DNA from: Glycomyces luteolus
Lineage (GTDB): Bacteria > Actinomycetota > Actinomycetes > Mycobacteriales > Micromonosporaceae
Assembly (NCBI RefSeq): GCF_027622875.1
Contig: NZ_JAPZVP010000013.1
Location: 1-64,000, forward strand
Direction of reading: 5' to 3'
Length of the DNA: 64,000 nucleotides
A program made the position numbers and the translations under genes. Shown one piece after another: positions 52,870 through 61,915 of the stretch; within the stretch, counting starts at the first letter, position 1; every line of letters starts with the position of its first letter. The notes under the pieces were generated by a model, which saw only the letters and a list, made by a program, of their open reading frames with translations, did no database searches and had not been told where the DNA came from.

Positions 52870-54672
52870 TCATCGTCGCAGCTTTGCGCGCACCGTTGCC
52901 TGGAGCGACGCTGTTTCAGTGACGCGGAATACCAGGCAGGCCGCGAAGTACACGCCGAGCAGCACCAGACCCAGGACGATCGACGAGGCGAATTGCCCCA
53001 GTTTCGCCATGGCCCCGTCGACCGGGAGCTCGGGCCAGAGCACCCATCCCCCGTAGGCCGCCGCGCCCGCGATCACGGCCGCCGAGGTCGTCCTGATCAG
53101 GCCGTTCGCGGTCTTCTTCATGTCGAGCAGGCCGATCCGCTTGCGCAGCAAGCTCATCGAGAGCAGCAGGCTCACGAGGTAGGAGACGCCGTTGGAGGCG
53201 AACAGCCCCACCACGACCCACTGGGCCGGCAGGAACGCGAACGCGAGCAGGTACCCGCCGATGCGGAACGCGATCACCGGCAGGTTGAACATCGCCACAG
53301 TGCGCGTGTCCGTCTGCGCGTAGAACGCGTAGATCTGCAGCTGGCTGATCGAGAACGGCAGCAGCACGAGACCGGCCATGAGCAGCACCTGCCCGGTGGC
53401 GACGGCCTGCTCGGGCTCGTAGGCGCCCCACTGGAAGATCATCAGAGCGATCGGCTCGTGCAGCGCCACGAACGCCGCCGCGATCGGCACCAGCAGGAAC
53501 GACGCCAGCCGGATGCCGGAAGAGAGGTGGTCGGCCAGTTCGGGCCAGCGCCGGTCGTCGGCGGCGCGGGTCATGCGCGGCATGAGCGCGGTGATGACGG
53601 AGACCGCGACGATGCCGTGCGCCATCATCATCATCAGATAGGCGTTGTTGTAGACCGTGACACCGGGGACGAACACGTCGCTGTCGGTGTCGGTGGCGAG
53701 GTTGGCGACCTTGATCACGGCCATGACCGCGATCTGGTTGGCGGCCACGAACAAGAGCGTCCAGGCGGCGAGGTGGCCGATGGTGCGCAGCGGGAGGCTG
53801 CGGAAGTCGAAGCGCAGCCGCCAGTGGAACCCGGCCCTGCGCAGGGCCGGGGCGAGGCACACCACTTGGATGACGACGCCCGCGGTGGTGCCCGCGCCGA
53901 GGAGCACGATCATGCCGTTCGTCACCTGGTCGGCGCTGTTGAAGATGTCGCCGTTGGCGTCGGGCACGGCGTCGCGCGTGAAGACCGTGTAGAAGACCGC
54001 GCCGACGGTGATGACGACGAGGTTGTTGATGATCGGCACCCACATGGGGGCGCCGAAGTGCTCGCGGGAGTTGAGGACGCCGGAGAGGATCGCGAAGAGC
54101 CCGTAGAGGAGCAGGGCCGGGAGCATGTAGTAGGAGAACTGGGTGACCAGGTCGCGCTGCGCCGGGTTCGCCATGAGCACGGAGATGAGCGGGGCGCACA
54201 GGGTGACGAGGATCGCGGCGGCGCCGAGGACGAGGGTGGCGAGGGTGAGGAGGCGCTGGGCGAAGGCGTCGCCGCCGTCGGGGTCGTTCTTGTGGGCCTT
54301 GACGAACAGCGGCATGATGATGCTCGCGAACACGCCGCCGAGGACGAGCTCGTAGATCATCTGCGGGAAGTACTGCGCGGTCGTGTACGAGTTGCCGAGG
54401 AGTCCGGCGCCGATGGCGGCGGAGATGACGACGGTGCGGCCGAAGCCGGTGACGCGGGAGACGAGGGAGCCCGCGCCCATGAGGAGGCTGGAGCGGACCA
54501 CGTTCTTGCCCTGGGGCGGCGGCGTCGGGGGGACCGGGGCGCCGATGGGGGCGTAGCCGTTGCCGGTCTGGGGGTAGGAGGTCGGAGGGGTTCCGTAGGG
54601 GTTGCCCTGGGGGCCTCGGACGGGCCCAGACGGCGAGTGCCCGGAGCCCGGTCTCGCGCTAGGTTCGGCCAT
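52870..54672 (-). CDS. murJ: Lipid II flippase MurJ (MviN)
   Basis: The 600-residue MOP-family protein has a cytoplasmic Pro/Gly-rich N-terminus (about 55 residues), then 14 or so membrane segments, starting SSLLMGAGSLVSRVTGFGRT and including the MviN pattern SYTTAQYFPQMIYELVLGGV, FGAPMWVPIINNLVVI and LNLPVIAFRIGGY-like repeats. It flips lipid II for peptidoglycan synthesis. ATG 54672 is the family start; the open frame to 55812 is antisense to pcnB. Confidence 0.95.
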   Translation of the reverse strand: MAEPSARPGSGHSPSGPVRGPQGNPYGTPPTSYPQTGNGYAPIGAPVPPTPPPQGKNVVRSSLLMGAGSLVSRVTGFGRTVVISAAIGAGLLGNSYTTAQYFPQMIYELVLGGVFASIIMPLFVKAHKNDPDGGDAFAQRLLTLATLVLGAAAILVTLCAPLISVLMANPAQRDLVTQFSYYMLPALLLYGLFAILSGVLNSREHFGAPMWVPIINNLVVITVGAVFYTVFTRDAVPDANGDIFNSADQVTNGMIVLLGAGTTAGVVIQVVCLAPALRRAGFHWRLRFDFRSLPLRTIGHLAAWTLLFVAANQIAVMAVIKVANLATDTDSDVFVPGVTVYNNAYLMMMMAHGIVAVSVITALMPRMTRAADDRRWPELADHLSSGIRLASFLLVPIAAAFVALHEPIALMIFQWGAYEPEQAVATGQVLLMAGLVLLPFSISQLQIYAFYAQTDTRTVAMFNLPVIAFRIGGYLLAFAFLPAQWVVVGLFASNGVSYLVSLLLSMSLLRKRIGLLDMKKTANGLIRTTSAAVIAGAAAYGGWVLWPELPVDGAMAKLGQFASSIVLGLVLLGVYFAACLVFRVTETASLQATVRAKLRR

Positions 54673-54702
54673 TCTCGCACTCTCCGCTAAGCTTGCCCGG
54701 CG

Positions 54703-56127
54703 ATGTCTGACAACAGTAGCGGTAAGGAAATCACGGTCCCGCCCATAGCCGATGAACTGGGTCGGGTGTTCGCGGACGGCGGCTACGAGCTGCACCTGGT
54801 CGGCGGCCCGGTCCGGGACGCGGTCCTGCGCCGCACCGTGAGCGACCTCGATTTCACGACGGACGCGCGTCCGGAGTCGACGGAGGCGATCCTGCGGGCG
54901 CACTGTTCGACGGTGTGGACGACGGGTGCGGATTTCGGGACGATCGGGGGGCTGTTCCGGGGCGAGCAGGTCGAGGTGACCACGTTCCGGGCCGACGCGT
55001 ACGACCGGGTGAGCCGCAATCCGATCGTCCAGTACGGGGACAACCTCGTCGACGACCTGGAGCGCCGCGACTTCACCGTGAACGCGATGGCGGTCTCGCT
55101 GCCGGGGCACGAGTTCGCGGACCCGTTCGGCGGTCTGGCGGACCTCGCGCGGCGGACGATCCGCACGCCGGCGTCGCCGGAGTCGTCGTTCGCCGACGAC
55201 CCGCTGCGGATGCTGCGGGCGGCGCGGTTCGCGGCGCAGCTGGGGTTCGGCATCGACCCCGAGACGCTGGACGCGATGCGGCGCATGGCACCCGAGCTCG
55301 GCCGGATCACCGCCGAGCGGATCCGCGACGAGTTCACGAAGCTCATCATGGCGCCCGATCCGGTGGTGGGCCTGCGCATCCTGGTCGACACCGGCCTGGC
55401 GGAGCGGTTCCTGCCCGAGCTCCCGGCGCTGCGCATGGAGATCGACGAGCACGCCGAGCACAAGGACGTGTACGAGCATTCGCTGCAGGTGCTGCGCAAC
55501 GCGATCGCGTTGGAGCAGGAGGGGCCGGACCTGCAGCTGCGGCTCGCGGCCCTGCTCCACGACATCGGCAAACCTGAGACGAAGGACGTGGTTGCCGGAG
55601 GCGGCGTCACGTTCCACCACCACGATGTGGCCGGGGCCCGCCTGGCGCGCAGGCGGATGCGCGAGCTCCGCTTCCCCAAGTCCGACGTGCAGGCCGTCTC
55701 GCTGCTCATCAGCCTCCACCTGCGCTTCTACGGCTACGGCGAGGCCGGCTGGACCGACTCGGCCGTGCGCCGCTACGTGACCGACGCGGGCGCGCAGCTC
55801 GAGCGGCTGCACCTGCTGGTGCGCTCGGACTGCACGACTCGCAACCGCCGCAAGGCCGAGCGCCTGCGCCGCGACTACGACGCGTTCGAGGACCGGATCG
55901 CGCGCATCCGCGCCGAGGAGGACCTCCGCGCGGTGCGCCCCGACCTCGACGGCAACGCGATCATGGAGCTGCTGGGCCTCCCGCCCGGCCCCGAGGTGGG
56001 CCGGGCGTGGGCGTTCCTCAAGGAGCTGCGGCTGGAGCGGGGCCCGATGCCCCGCGAGGAAGCGGAGTCGGAGCTGCGGGCTTGGGCCGCAAGGGAAGGC
56101 GTCGCACCGCGTCGAGACGCGGAATGA
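54703..56127 (+). CDS. CCA tRNA nucleotidyltransferase / PcnB family protein
   Basis: The 474-residue protein adds or repairs the CCA end of tRNAs, needed because the tRNA genes here lack CCA. The nucleotidyltransferase core has LVGGPVRDAVLRR, DLDFTTDARPE (the DxD pair), RRDFTVNAMAVSLPG and DDPLRMLRAARFAAQLGFG. A C-terminal HD domain (HSLQVLRNAI, LLHDIGKPET, HHHDVAGARLARRRMRELRF) follows. It is divergent from murJ with 30 bp between starts. Its last 110 bp overlap the 3' end of the convergent GT87-like gene. Confidence 0.93.
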   Translation: MSDNSSGKEITVPPIADELGRVFADGGYELHLVGGPVRDAVLRRTVSDLDFTTDARPESTEAILRAHCSTVWTTGADFGTIGGLFRGEQVEVTTFRADAYDRVSRNPIVQYGDNLVDDLERRDFTVNAMAVSLPGHEFADPFGGLADLARRTIRTPASPESSFADDPLRMLRAARFAAQLGFGIDPETLDAMRRMAPELGRITAERIRDEFTKLIMAPDPVVGLRILVDTGLAERFLPELPALRMEIDEHAEHKDVYEHSLQVLRNAIALEQEGPDLQLRLAALLHDIGKPETKDVVAGGGVTFHHHDVAGARLARRRMRELRFPKSDVQAVSLLISLHLRFYGYGEAGWTDSAVRRYVTDAGAQLERLHLLVRSDCTTRNRRKAERLRRDYDAFEDRIARIRAEEDLRAVRPDLDGNAIMELLGLPPGPEVGRAWAFLKELRLERGPMPREEAESELRAWAAREGVAPRRDAE

Positions 56128-57550
56128 GGATCTCCTGCACCACGAGGGCGCACATCACGGCGACCATGATCCAGCGTGACGCGGCGGCTGTGAGGAACAG
56201 GAACTCGGGGATGCCCCGGCCCTCCTCCTCGGCGGAGACCTGCAGCATCTTGCCGTAGAACGAGAAGAAGTAGAACAGCTCGGCGGCCTGCCAGAGCAGG
56301 AACGCACCCCACTTCGGGCGGGCGAGGACGGCGAGCGGCAGGAGCCAAAGCACGTACTGCTGCGACCAGACCTTGCCGAAGAGCAAGAAAGCGGCCACGA
56401 CGAGGAAGCACAGCTGCGCGAGGCGCGGCATGAGGTCGTCGGCGGTCGCGATGCCGCGCAGCCCGGGGACGCCGGACCGTCGGCCCGCGAAGCAGCCGAG
56501 CAGCGCGATCCCGATGCAGGACAAGGCGAACAGGACCAGGTAGAGGTCGTTGACGAACTCGGAGTCCCAGAGCCTCTCCCAACCGGTGACGCCGCGCAGG
56601 ACGTACCACCCGGTGCCCCAGTCGACGGGGCGTTCGGAGTTGAGCTCGAAGAACCGCATCCACGAGTCGCGCCAGAAGTAGGCCACGGGCGCGTTGATCA
56701 AGGCCCACACGACGGCGGCGGCCGCGGTCGTCTGGAGCGCGGGCAGGAGTTTGCGCTGGCGGAGTGCGAGGACCAGGAGCGGGCCGATGAACAGGAGCGC
56801 GTAGAACTTCGCGGCCACGGCGAGGCCCAGGAACAGCCCGGCCATGATCGGGCGGCTGCGCTGCCAGTACAGGAAGAACGGCATCGACAGGGCGATGGCG
56901 AACAGGTCCCAGTTCACGGTGGCGGTGACGAGGACGACCGGCGCGGCGGCGAGCATCATCGCGTCCCACGGCCGCGAGGGCCGGGAGTGGACGAGCGCCG
57001 GGTCGGGGTTGGGGCCGGGGAGGTCGGTGCGGCGGTTGTCCTCGCGGATCTTGTGGAGGATCGCGATGGCGGCCGCGCCGCAGATGAAGAGCACGATCGC
57101 GTTGAGGTGGTAGAAGATCGGGCCGCCGTCGGTGCCGAAGACGTTGCCGGCGCGGAAGGCGATCTGCCCGAGGATCCCCATGAACCATCCGGTCAGTACC
57201 GGGTATTCGACCGGGTGGTCACGGTAGGGGACGGCGCCTTCGTTGAGCCGTTCGGCGCCCCAGAGCGCGCGGATGTCGGTGTAGCAGGCGTTCGTGTACT
57301 GGGACCAGTCGGTCCATCCGCCTGCCGCGCAGGGGTACTTCTGCAGCCAGTTGACCGCGAAGGCGATGAGTCCGGTGAGGAGGATGACTCGGACCGGGGT
57401 CCAGTAGCGGCGCCGCGGTGGATCGACGGCGTGGTCGCCGAGGGGTCCGCCGATGAGGCCGGAGGCGATGCGGGCGATGCGGTCGGTGAGGGTGGGAGCG
57501 ACCGGGGGGCGCTCAGTCGAACGCGGCTGCTCAGTGAAAGACGGCGGCAT
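56018..57550 (-). CDS. GT87/DUF2029-like membrane glycosyltransferase
   Basis: The 510-residue polytopic protein has about ten membrane segments, starting TPVRVILLTGLIAFAVNWLQ, and the loop DHPVEYPVLTGWFMG with an acidic motif in the first external loop, as in GT-C fold mannosyltransferases that use polyprenyl-linked sugars. The C-terminus is basic and Pro-rich. The acceptor is unknown; cell-envelope glycans are likely. ATG 57550 is the only plausible start, and it sits inside a strong hairpin. It overlaps the pcnB-like gene by 110 bp on the opposite strand. Confidence 0.82.
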   Translation of the reverse strand: MPPSFTEQPRSTERPPVAPTLTDRIARIASGLIGGPLGDHAVDPPRRRYWTPVRVILLTGLIAFAVNWLQKYPCAAGGWTDWSQYTNACYTDIRALWGAERLNEGAVPYRDHPVEYPVLTGWFMGILGQIAFRAGNVFGTDGGPIFYHLNAIVLFICGAAAIAILHKIREDNRRTDLPGPNPDPALVHSRPSRPWDAMMLAAAPVVLVTATVNWDLFAIALSMPFFLYWQRSRPIMAGLFLGLAVAAKFYALLFIGPLLVLALRQRKLLPALQTTAAAAVVWALINAPVAYFWRDSWMRFFELNSERPVDWGTGWYVLRGVTGWERLWDSEFVNDLYLVLFALSCIGIALLGCFAGRRSGVPGLRGIATADDLMPRLAQLCFLVVAAFLLFGKVWSQQYVLWLLPLAVLARPKWGAFLLWQAAELFYFFSFYGKMLQVSAEEEGRGIPEFLFLTAAASRWIMVAVMCALVVQEILIPRLDAVRRLPLRPKPAAPTPLPRGASGPAPAAAP

Positions 57551-57578
57551 GGGCCCTATTGTGGCCCATGCCGCCGTC
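57540..57578 (-). terminator. Strong hairpin covering the GT87 start codon
   Basis: GACGGCGGCATGGGCC pairs perfectly with GGCCCATGCCGCCGTC (16-bp stem, 7-nt loop), followed on the minus strand by TTTC. It lies 36 bp after the PBP stop, so it looks like that gene's terminator, yet its distal arm contains the GT87 start codon. Confidence 0.65.
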
Positions 57579-57614
57579 CCGGCGCTATCGGCGGTTCGCC
57601 GCGTTAACCGCGGG

Positions 57615-60600
57615 TCAACCGTTGCCGTTGCCGTTGTCGCCTTCTTCCGGAGTGGTGGAAGCCCCCTCCTCCGGGGTGGTGGTCTCCTCGTCTTGGCAGT
57701 TCTGGAAGGGGAGGCAGGTTTCACCGGACTCGCTGTTCTCGTCGGTGGGATCGGTGGTCGTCGTCTCACCTTCGCCAGGCGTGGTCTCGCATTCCTGGTT
57801 GTTCCCGCCGCCGTTGTCGCCGTCCTCGCAGGCTTCCTCGTCCTCTTCTTCCTCCGGCGTACCGCAGGCGGTGTCCTCGGGGTTCGCGGCGCAGTACTCG
57901 CCCGCCGGGTTGATGCCGGCGTTCTCGATGTCCCAGGTCTGCGCGGAGCCGTTGAGCGCCTTGCCCTCCCAGTCGACCGGCTCCCAGGCTTCATCGCCGT
58001 CCTTGGCGTCGATGATGCGGTTCATCGCGTCCAGCCACACCGGATAGGCGGTGTTGCCGCCGAACACGCCGTCGAAGCTGCCGTCGGGACCGGCGATCGG
58101 GTCCGACTCCGAGGTGAGGTTGCCGACCCAGGAGGCGATCGCCAGCTGCTTGATCGCACCGACGTACCAGGCGTGGGCGTTCCAGCCGGATTCGTATTTG
58201 TTGCCGTCCTCGTCCTCGCCCGTGGCTTCCCAGGTACCGGTCTTGCCGAAGTAGTCGCGTTCGAGGTCCTCGCCGACCGTGCTCTCGCCCTTGATCTCCG
58301 AGCCGACCCACTGCAGGTCCTGGGCGGTCTTGGCGTCGATGGCCTGGCCCTCGTTGAGCTCCCGCTTCGGTTCGATCTTCTGGCCGTCGTTGTTGTAGAC
58401 CGCCTCGACGTAGTGGGTTTCGTGGTAGTAGCCGTCGTTCGCGATGGTGGCGTACATGGCCGCCATGTCGCGGACGCTGGTCGGGTACTGGCCGAACGAG
58501 AGGTGGTAGTAGAACGGGTCGGTCTCGCCGTTCTGGCCGACCTCGCACGCGACCGGCTCCTCGGAGGTGCTCTCGATGAACTCGCCCTTGAGGTTGATCT
58601 CCGGGTTGCAGTTCTCGTCGACCTGGATGTCCGCCCAGTCGTTCCAGTTGCCCGAGGCGTTGACGACGGGGTTGCCCTCGGCGTCGACGGCCTTGCCGTG
58701 CAGCGAGTACATCGGCGTGTCGCCGCCGGTGATCGAGTAGTTGATCACGACGTCGTGGTATTCGCCGTTGTCGTCCGGGAGCGACCGGGTCTGGCTCATC
58801 TGGGTGAGCCCCATCTTGGCGGCGTACTGCAGGATCGAGTCGGCCCCGTACTCCTCGGCGATGGCGTACATCGGCGTGTTCTTGGAGTCGCGGACCGCGT
58901 CGGTGAGCTCGAGCTCGAGATCCGGGTCGGCCTGGCTGCCGTTGCGCAGCGTGCACTCCGGGTAGTCGCCGCCGCCGATGCACTCTTCGCTGTCGTCGAG
59001 CTTCAGCGACTCGAACTCCCGGGGCGAGCCGGCGTTGAACCACGACTCGATGGAGGTGCCGTTCTCGATGGCCGTCGCCGCGGTGATCATCTTCATGGTC
59101 GAGGACGGCGGGTGCGGGGACTCGGCGCCGGCCTTGTCGACGCCGAAGCCGTCGTCGCCGCCGTAGTAGCCGCGGACCGCGCCGGTCTCAGGATCGATGG
59201 CGACCATGGCCGACATCATGTACTCCTTGTATTCCTTCAGCGCGGCTTCATCGTTGGAGTTCTCGAACTGGGCGTAGCCGTCCTCGGTCAGTTCGGGCGC
59301 CGCCTGGTCGGCGGACTCGACGGGTTTGTCGTCGGCGTCGAGGTAGGTGCCGTCCTCGGCCTGCTTCAGCACGACGTCACCGCGTGAGCCGGTCGTCACG
59401 AGCGCGTCCTGGATCTGATTGTCGATGGTGAGCTCGACCTTGTAGCCGCCGTTCTCGCCGTCCTTGCCGCCCAGCTCGTCCTTGGTGATCCCGTAGCGCT
59501 CGTAGAGTTCGTCGAAGACGTACCCGTCCTGCTCGTTGATGAGGAAGCCGAGGGGGGTGTCGCCGCCCCACGAACCCGCCTTGAACTCGGGGGCGGGAGT
59601 CGGGTACTCGTAGCCGTCGCGCTTTTCCTGCGAGATCTGGCCGGTCTCCACGAGGGCGTCCATCGTGTAGCTCCAGCGGGCCTTGGAGGCCTCTTCGTCG
59701 AAGTACTCGGTGAAGTACGGGTCGTAGTAGCCGTTGGGGGACTTGACCTGCATGACGATGAAAGCGGCCTGGTCGTAGTCGAGTTCCTTGAGCGGGACGT
59801 TGAAGTAGTTCTTCGCCGCCGCCTCGATGCCGTACGCGCCGCGGCCGAAGTAAGCCGCGTTGAGGTAGGCGGTGATGATCTGCTTCTTGCTGTACTCGCT
59901 CTCCATCTTCATCGCCAGGGCCGCTTCGCGGGCCTTGCGGTCGTAGGAGATCTCGTCGCGCGCGTCGAGGTAGATGCCCGCGTACTGCTGGGTGATCGTC
60001 GAGGCGCCCTGCATGTCGCCGCCGGTGAGGTTGTTGACGAGCGCGCCCGCGGTGCGGACGTAGTCGACGCCGCCGTGCTCCCAGAACTTGCGGTCCTCCA
60101 GCGCCACCAGCGCGTCGGTGACCGTCACGGGGATGTCGCCCTCCTTGGCCTGCATGCGGAGGGTGTCGCCGTACGCGCCGACCTGGGTCTCACCGTCGAC
60201 GAGATAGAAGGAGGAGGACTCGCCGTCGCGGGCGAGGCCGGTCAGCGTCGGCGTCGTCTGGAAGAAGTAGGCGCCCACGATGGTGATGGAGGCGACGCCG
60301 AGGATGCCGAGGGCGATCACCACGGCGAGCATCTTGCGGCCGAGGCGCTTGCGCTTCTTCTTGCCGCCTTCGAGGTCGCTCTTGCTCCCCGGGCCGGCGC
60401 GGCGGGTGCCGGTGACGCTGGCGCGGCCGGTGCGCTCGCCGGGACCCGCGGGGCTGACGGGCCGGACCGAGGCGGAACCGACCGATGCCGATCCCACTGA
60501 AGCGGAACCGACTGAAGCGGAGCCCACGGACGCGGAGCCGACGCTCGCGCGTCCCGTGCGGCCGGGGCCGCCGACCGAGGCGCTGCCGGTGGCGCCGCCG

Positions 60601-60890
60601 CCGACGGAGGCCGAACCGGTGGGGCGGCCGCCCACGGAAGCGGAGCCGCGCCCGGGCGGGACCGAGCCGCGGCCGACCGAGGCGCTGCCCGAGGCGGGCG
60701 TGCCGTACGGCTGCTGGCGCGGACGCGGGGCCTGGCCGTGGCCGCCCTGCTGCGAACCGCCCCAGCCGTAGTCGCCCTGGCGGTCCCCGGAACCGCCGCT
60801 GCCGTAGGCGCGGCCGTCCGGTCGTCCGCCTTGGCCCTGGGGCCTGCCGTCCTCGGGGGGCGGGGCGGGACGATAACCGTAGTCGCTCAT
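57615..60890 (-). CDS. Bifunctional penicillin-binding protein (class A)
   Basis: The 1091-residue PBP builds and cross-links peptidoglycan. The cytoplasmic N-terminus (1-185) is Gly/Pro/Gln-rich and carries nine to eleven ASVG-type repeats. After one membrane helix (MLAVVIALGILGVASITIVG) comes the GT51 domain (LEDRKFWEHGGVDYVRTAGA, GASTITQQYAGIYL). The transpeptidase domain has SSTMK (SxxK), SKN and KTGT. The acidic Thr/Glu-rich tail of about 100 residues lies outside the cell. ATG 60890; a TTG at 60896 is possible. Confidence 0.95.
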   Translation of the reverse strand: MSDYGYRPAPPPEDGRPQGQGGRPDGRAYGSGGSGDRQGDYGWGGSQQGGHGQAPRPRQQPYGTPASGSASVGRGSVPPGRGSASVGGRPTGSASVGGGATGSASVGGPGRTGRASVGSASVGSASVGSASVGSASVGSASVRPVSPAGPGERTGRASVTGTRRAGPGSKSDLEGGKKKRKRLGRKMLAVVIALGILGVASITIVGAYFFQTTPTLTGLARDGESSSFYLVDGETQVGAYGDTLRMQAKEGDIPVTVTDALVALEDRKFWEHGGVDYVRTAGALVNNLTGGDMQGASTITQQYAGIYLDARDEISYDRKAREAALAMKMESEYSKKQIITAYLNAAYFGRGAYGIEAAAKNYFNVPLKELDYDQAAFIVMQVKSPNGYYDPYFTEYFDEEASKARWSYTMDALVETGQISQEKRDGYEYPTPAPEFKAGSWGGDTPLGFLINEQDGYVFDELYERYGITKDELGGKDGENGGYKVELTIDNQIQDALVTTGSRGDVVLKQAEDGTYLDADDKPVESADQAAPELTEDGYAQFENSNDEAALKEYKEYMMSAMVAIDPETGAVRGYYGGDDGFGVDKAGAESPHPPSSTMKMITAATAIENGTSIESWFNAGSPREFESLKLDDSEECIGGGDYPECTLRNGSQADPDLELELTDAVRDSKNTPMYAIAEEYGADSILQYAAKMGLTQMSQTRSLPDDNGEYHDVVINYSITGGDTPMYSLHGKAVDAEGNPVVNASGNWNDWADIQVDENCNPEINLKGEFIESTSEEPVACEVGQNGETDPFYYHLSFGQYPTSVRDMAAMYATIANDGYYHETHYVEAVYNNDGQKIEPKRELNEGQAIDAKTAQDLQWVGSEIKGESTVGEDLERDYFGKTGTWEATGEDEDGNKYESGWNAHAWYVGAIKQLAIASWVGNLTSESDPIAGPDGSFDGVFGGNTAYPVWLDAMNRIIDAKDGDEAWEPVDWEGKALNGSAQTWDIENAGINPAGEYCAANPEDTACGTPEEEEDEEACEDGDNGGGNNQECETTPGEGETTTTDPTDENSESGETCLPFQNCQDEETTTPEEGASTTPEEGDNGNGNG

Positions 60891-61139
60891 GCTCAACCAT
60901 CCACGTGCTGTGTAACCCAGCCATATTCCGGGTTCTGCCGGTCGGCCCGGTGCACCTGGCGCGCGGCGTCCCGAGGGGAACGCGCCCGGCGGACCGGCGG
61001 TCGCAAAGGTCTACTCCCGGCATGGGGTGGCCGGTCGTCTCGCAGTTTCGCACATCGAAATTGAGAGAACTCTGCTAGATCGCTTGGTGGGCCAGCCTAT
61101 CGGATGACAAGCCCTCTGAACAGGGCGCGGACACGTGCC

Positions 61140-61168
61140 TTGACGTGATTTGCGCCTGCCGCTATGGT
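61140..61168 (+). promoter_or_regulatory. padR-ino1 promoter
   Basis: TTGACG (61140-61145) and TATGGT (61163-61168) with a 17-bp spacer. Transcription would begin at about 61175, the first base of the palindromic operator. Confidence 0.6.
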
Positions 61169-61174
61169 TAACGC

Positions 61175-61197
61175 TGATGTATCGGAGCGATACATCA
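61175..61197. promoter_or_regulatory. Probable PadR autoregulatory operator
   Basis: TGATGTATCG-GAG-CGATACATCA is a perfect 10-3-10 inverted repeat at the predicted transcription start, 35 bp upstream of padR. PadR repressors typically bind such sites at their own promoters. Confidence 0.7.
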
Positions 61198-61231
61198 ACG
61201 CGTTAGATCGCCGTGTGAGAGGAGGGACGCG

Positions 61232-61915
61232 ATGCTCGAGCTGGCCATCCTGGGACTCCTGCACGAGACCCCCATGCACGGCTACGAACTGCGCAAACGG
61301 CTGCTCGCCCTGCTCGGGGCGATCCGGGCCGCGTTCAGCTACGGCTCCCTCTACCCCACCCTCAAGCGCATGCGCATGCGCGGGCTCATCGCCGAAGAGG
61401 CCCCAGGAGAGGGTGCGCCAGAGACCCCGCTGCTCACCGGCCGCCGGGCCCGCAAGGTCTACCGGCTCACACCCGAAGGCAAGGAGCACTTCGCTCAGCT
61501 CATGGCCGAGGCCGGTCCCGAATCGGCCGACGAGGCGCTGTTCGGGGTCCACTTCGCGTTCTTCTCCCGCACCGACCCGGCCACGCGCCTGCGGATCCTC
61601 GAGGCCCGCCGCCGCCGCGTCGAGGAGCGCCGCGAGCGCATCCGCGAGGCCCTCGCCCGCACCGCCGAGCGGCTCGACGCCTACGGGCTCGAACTCCAGC
61701 GGCACGGGCTGGAGACCGCCGAGCGGGAGGTGCGGTGGCTCAACGAGCTCATCGCCTCCGAGGAGAGCCGCCGCCCCGAGCGGCACGACGACTTCGGCGA
61801 GCCCTTCGCCGAACCGGGACGGCCCCAGGCCGCCACGGAACAGGGAACACCCGATCCGGCTGCGAGCGCCGGAGACCCAAATAAACAAGGCAAAGGAGGC
61901 ATGCGCGATGGGTAA
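61232..61915 (+). CDS. PadR family transcriptional regulator
   Basis: The 227-residue regulator has the PadR winged helix [20 protein letters not shown], then [20 protein letters not shown] and [20 protein letters not shown], and a long Arg-rich helical dimerisation domain (residues 125-185). The last 40 residues are disordered. ATG 61232 follows GGAGG. Its end overlaps ino1 by 8 bp, so it is coupled to, and probably controls, inositol synthesis. Confidence 0.9.
   Translation: MLELAILGLLHETPMHGYELRKRLLALLGAIRAAFSYGSLYPTLKRMRMRGLIAEEAPGEGAPETPLLTGRRARKVYRLTPEGKEHFAQLMAEAGPESADEALFGVHFAFFSRTDPATRLRILEARRRRVEERRERIREALARTAERLDAYGLELQRHGLETAEREVRWLNELIASEESRRPERHDDFGEPFAEPGRPQAATEQGTPDPAASAGDPNKQGKGGMRDG

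Larger units (their letters stand above)
60891..61231. other. Divergent region between PBP and PadR genes
   Basis: 341 bp without a gene. The right part carries the padR-ino1 promoter and operator. The left part should hold the PBP promoter; I see no clear consensus boxes in it. Confidence 0.6.

Noticed and set aside
52726-54690. 654-codon plus-strand open frame, Glu/His/Arg-rich
   Set aside because: Antisense to murJ, with composition typical of shadow frames and no RBS or homology.
57453-59387. 644-codon plus-strand open frame, Val/Leu/Gly-rich
   Set aside because: Antisense to the penicillin-binding protein; no family features.
60476-60553. Short tandem DNA repeats, considered as a CRISPR array
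   Set aside because: Units are 15 bp with no spacers and encode the SASVG peptide repeat.
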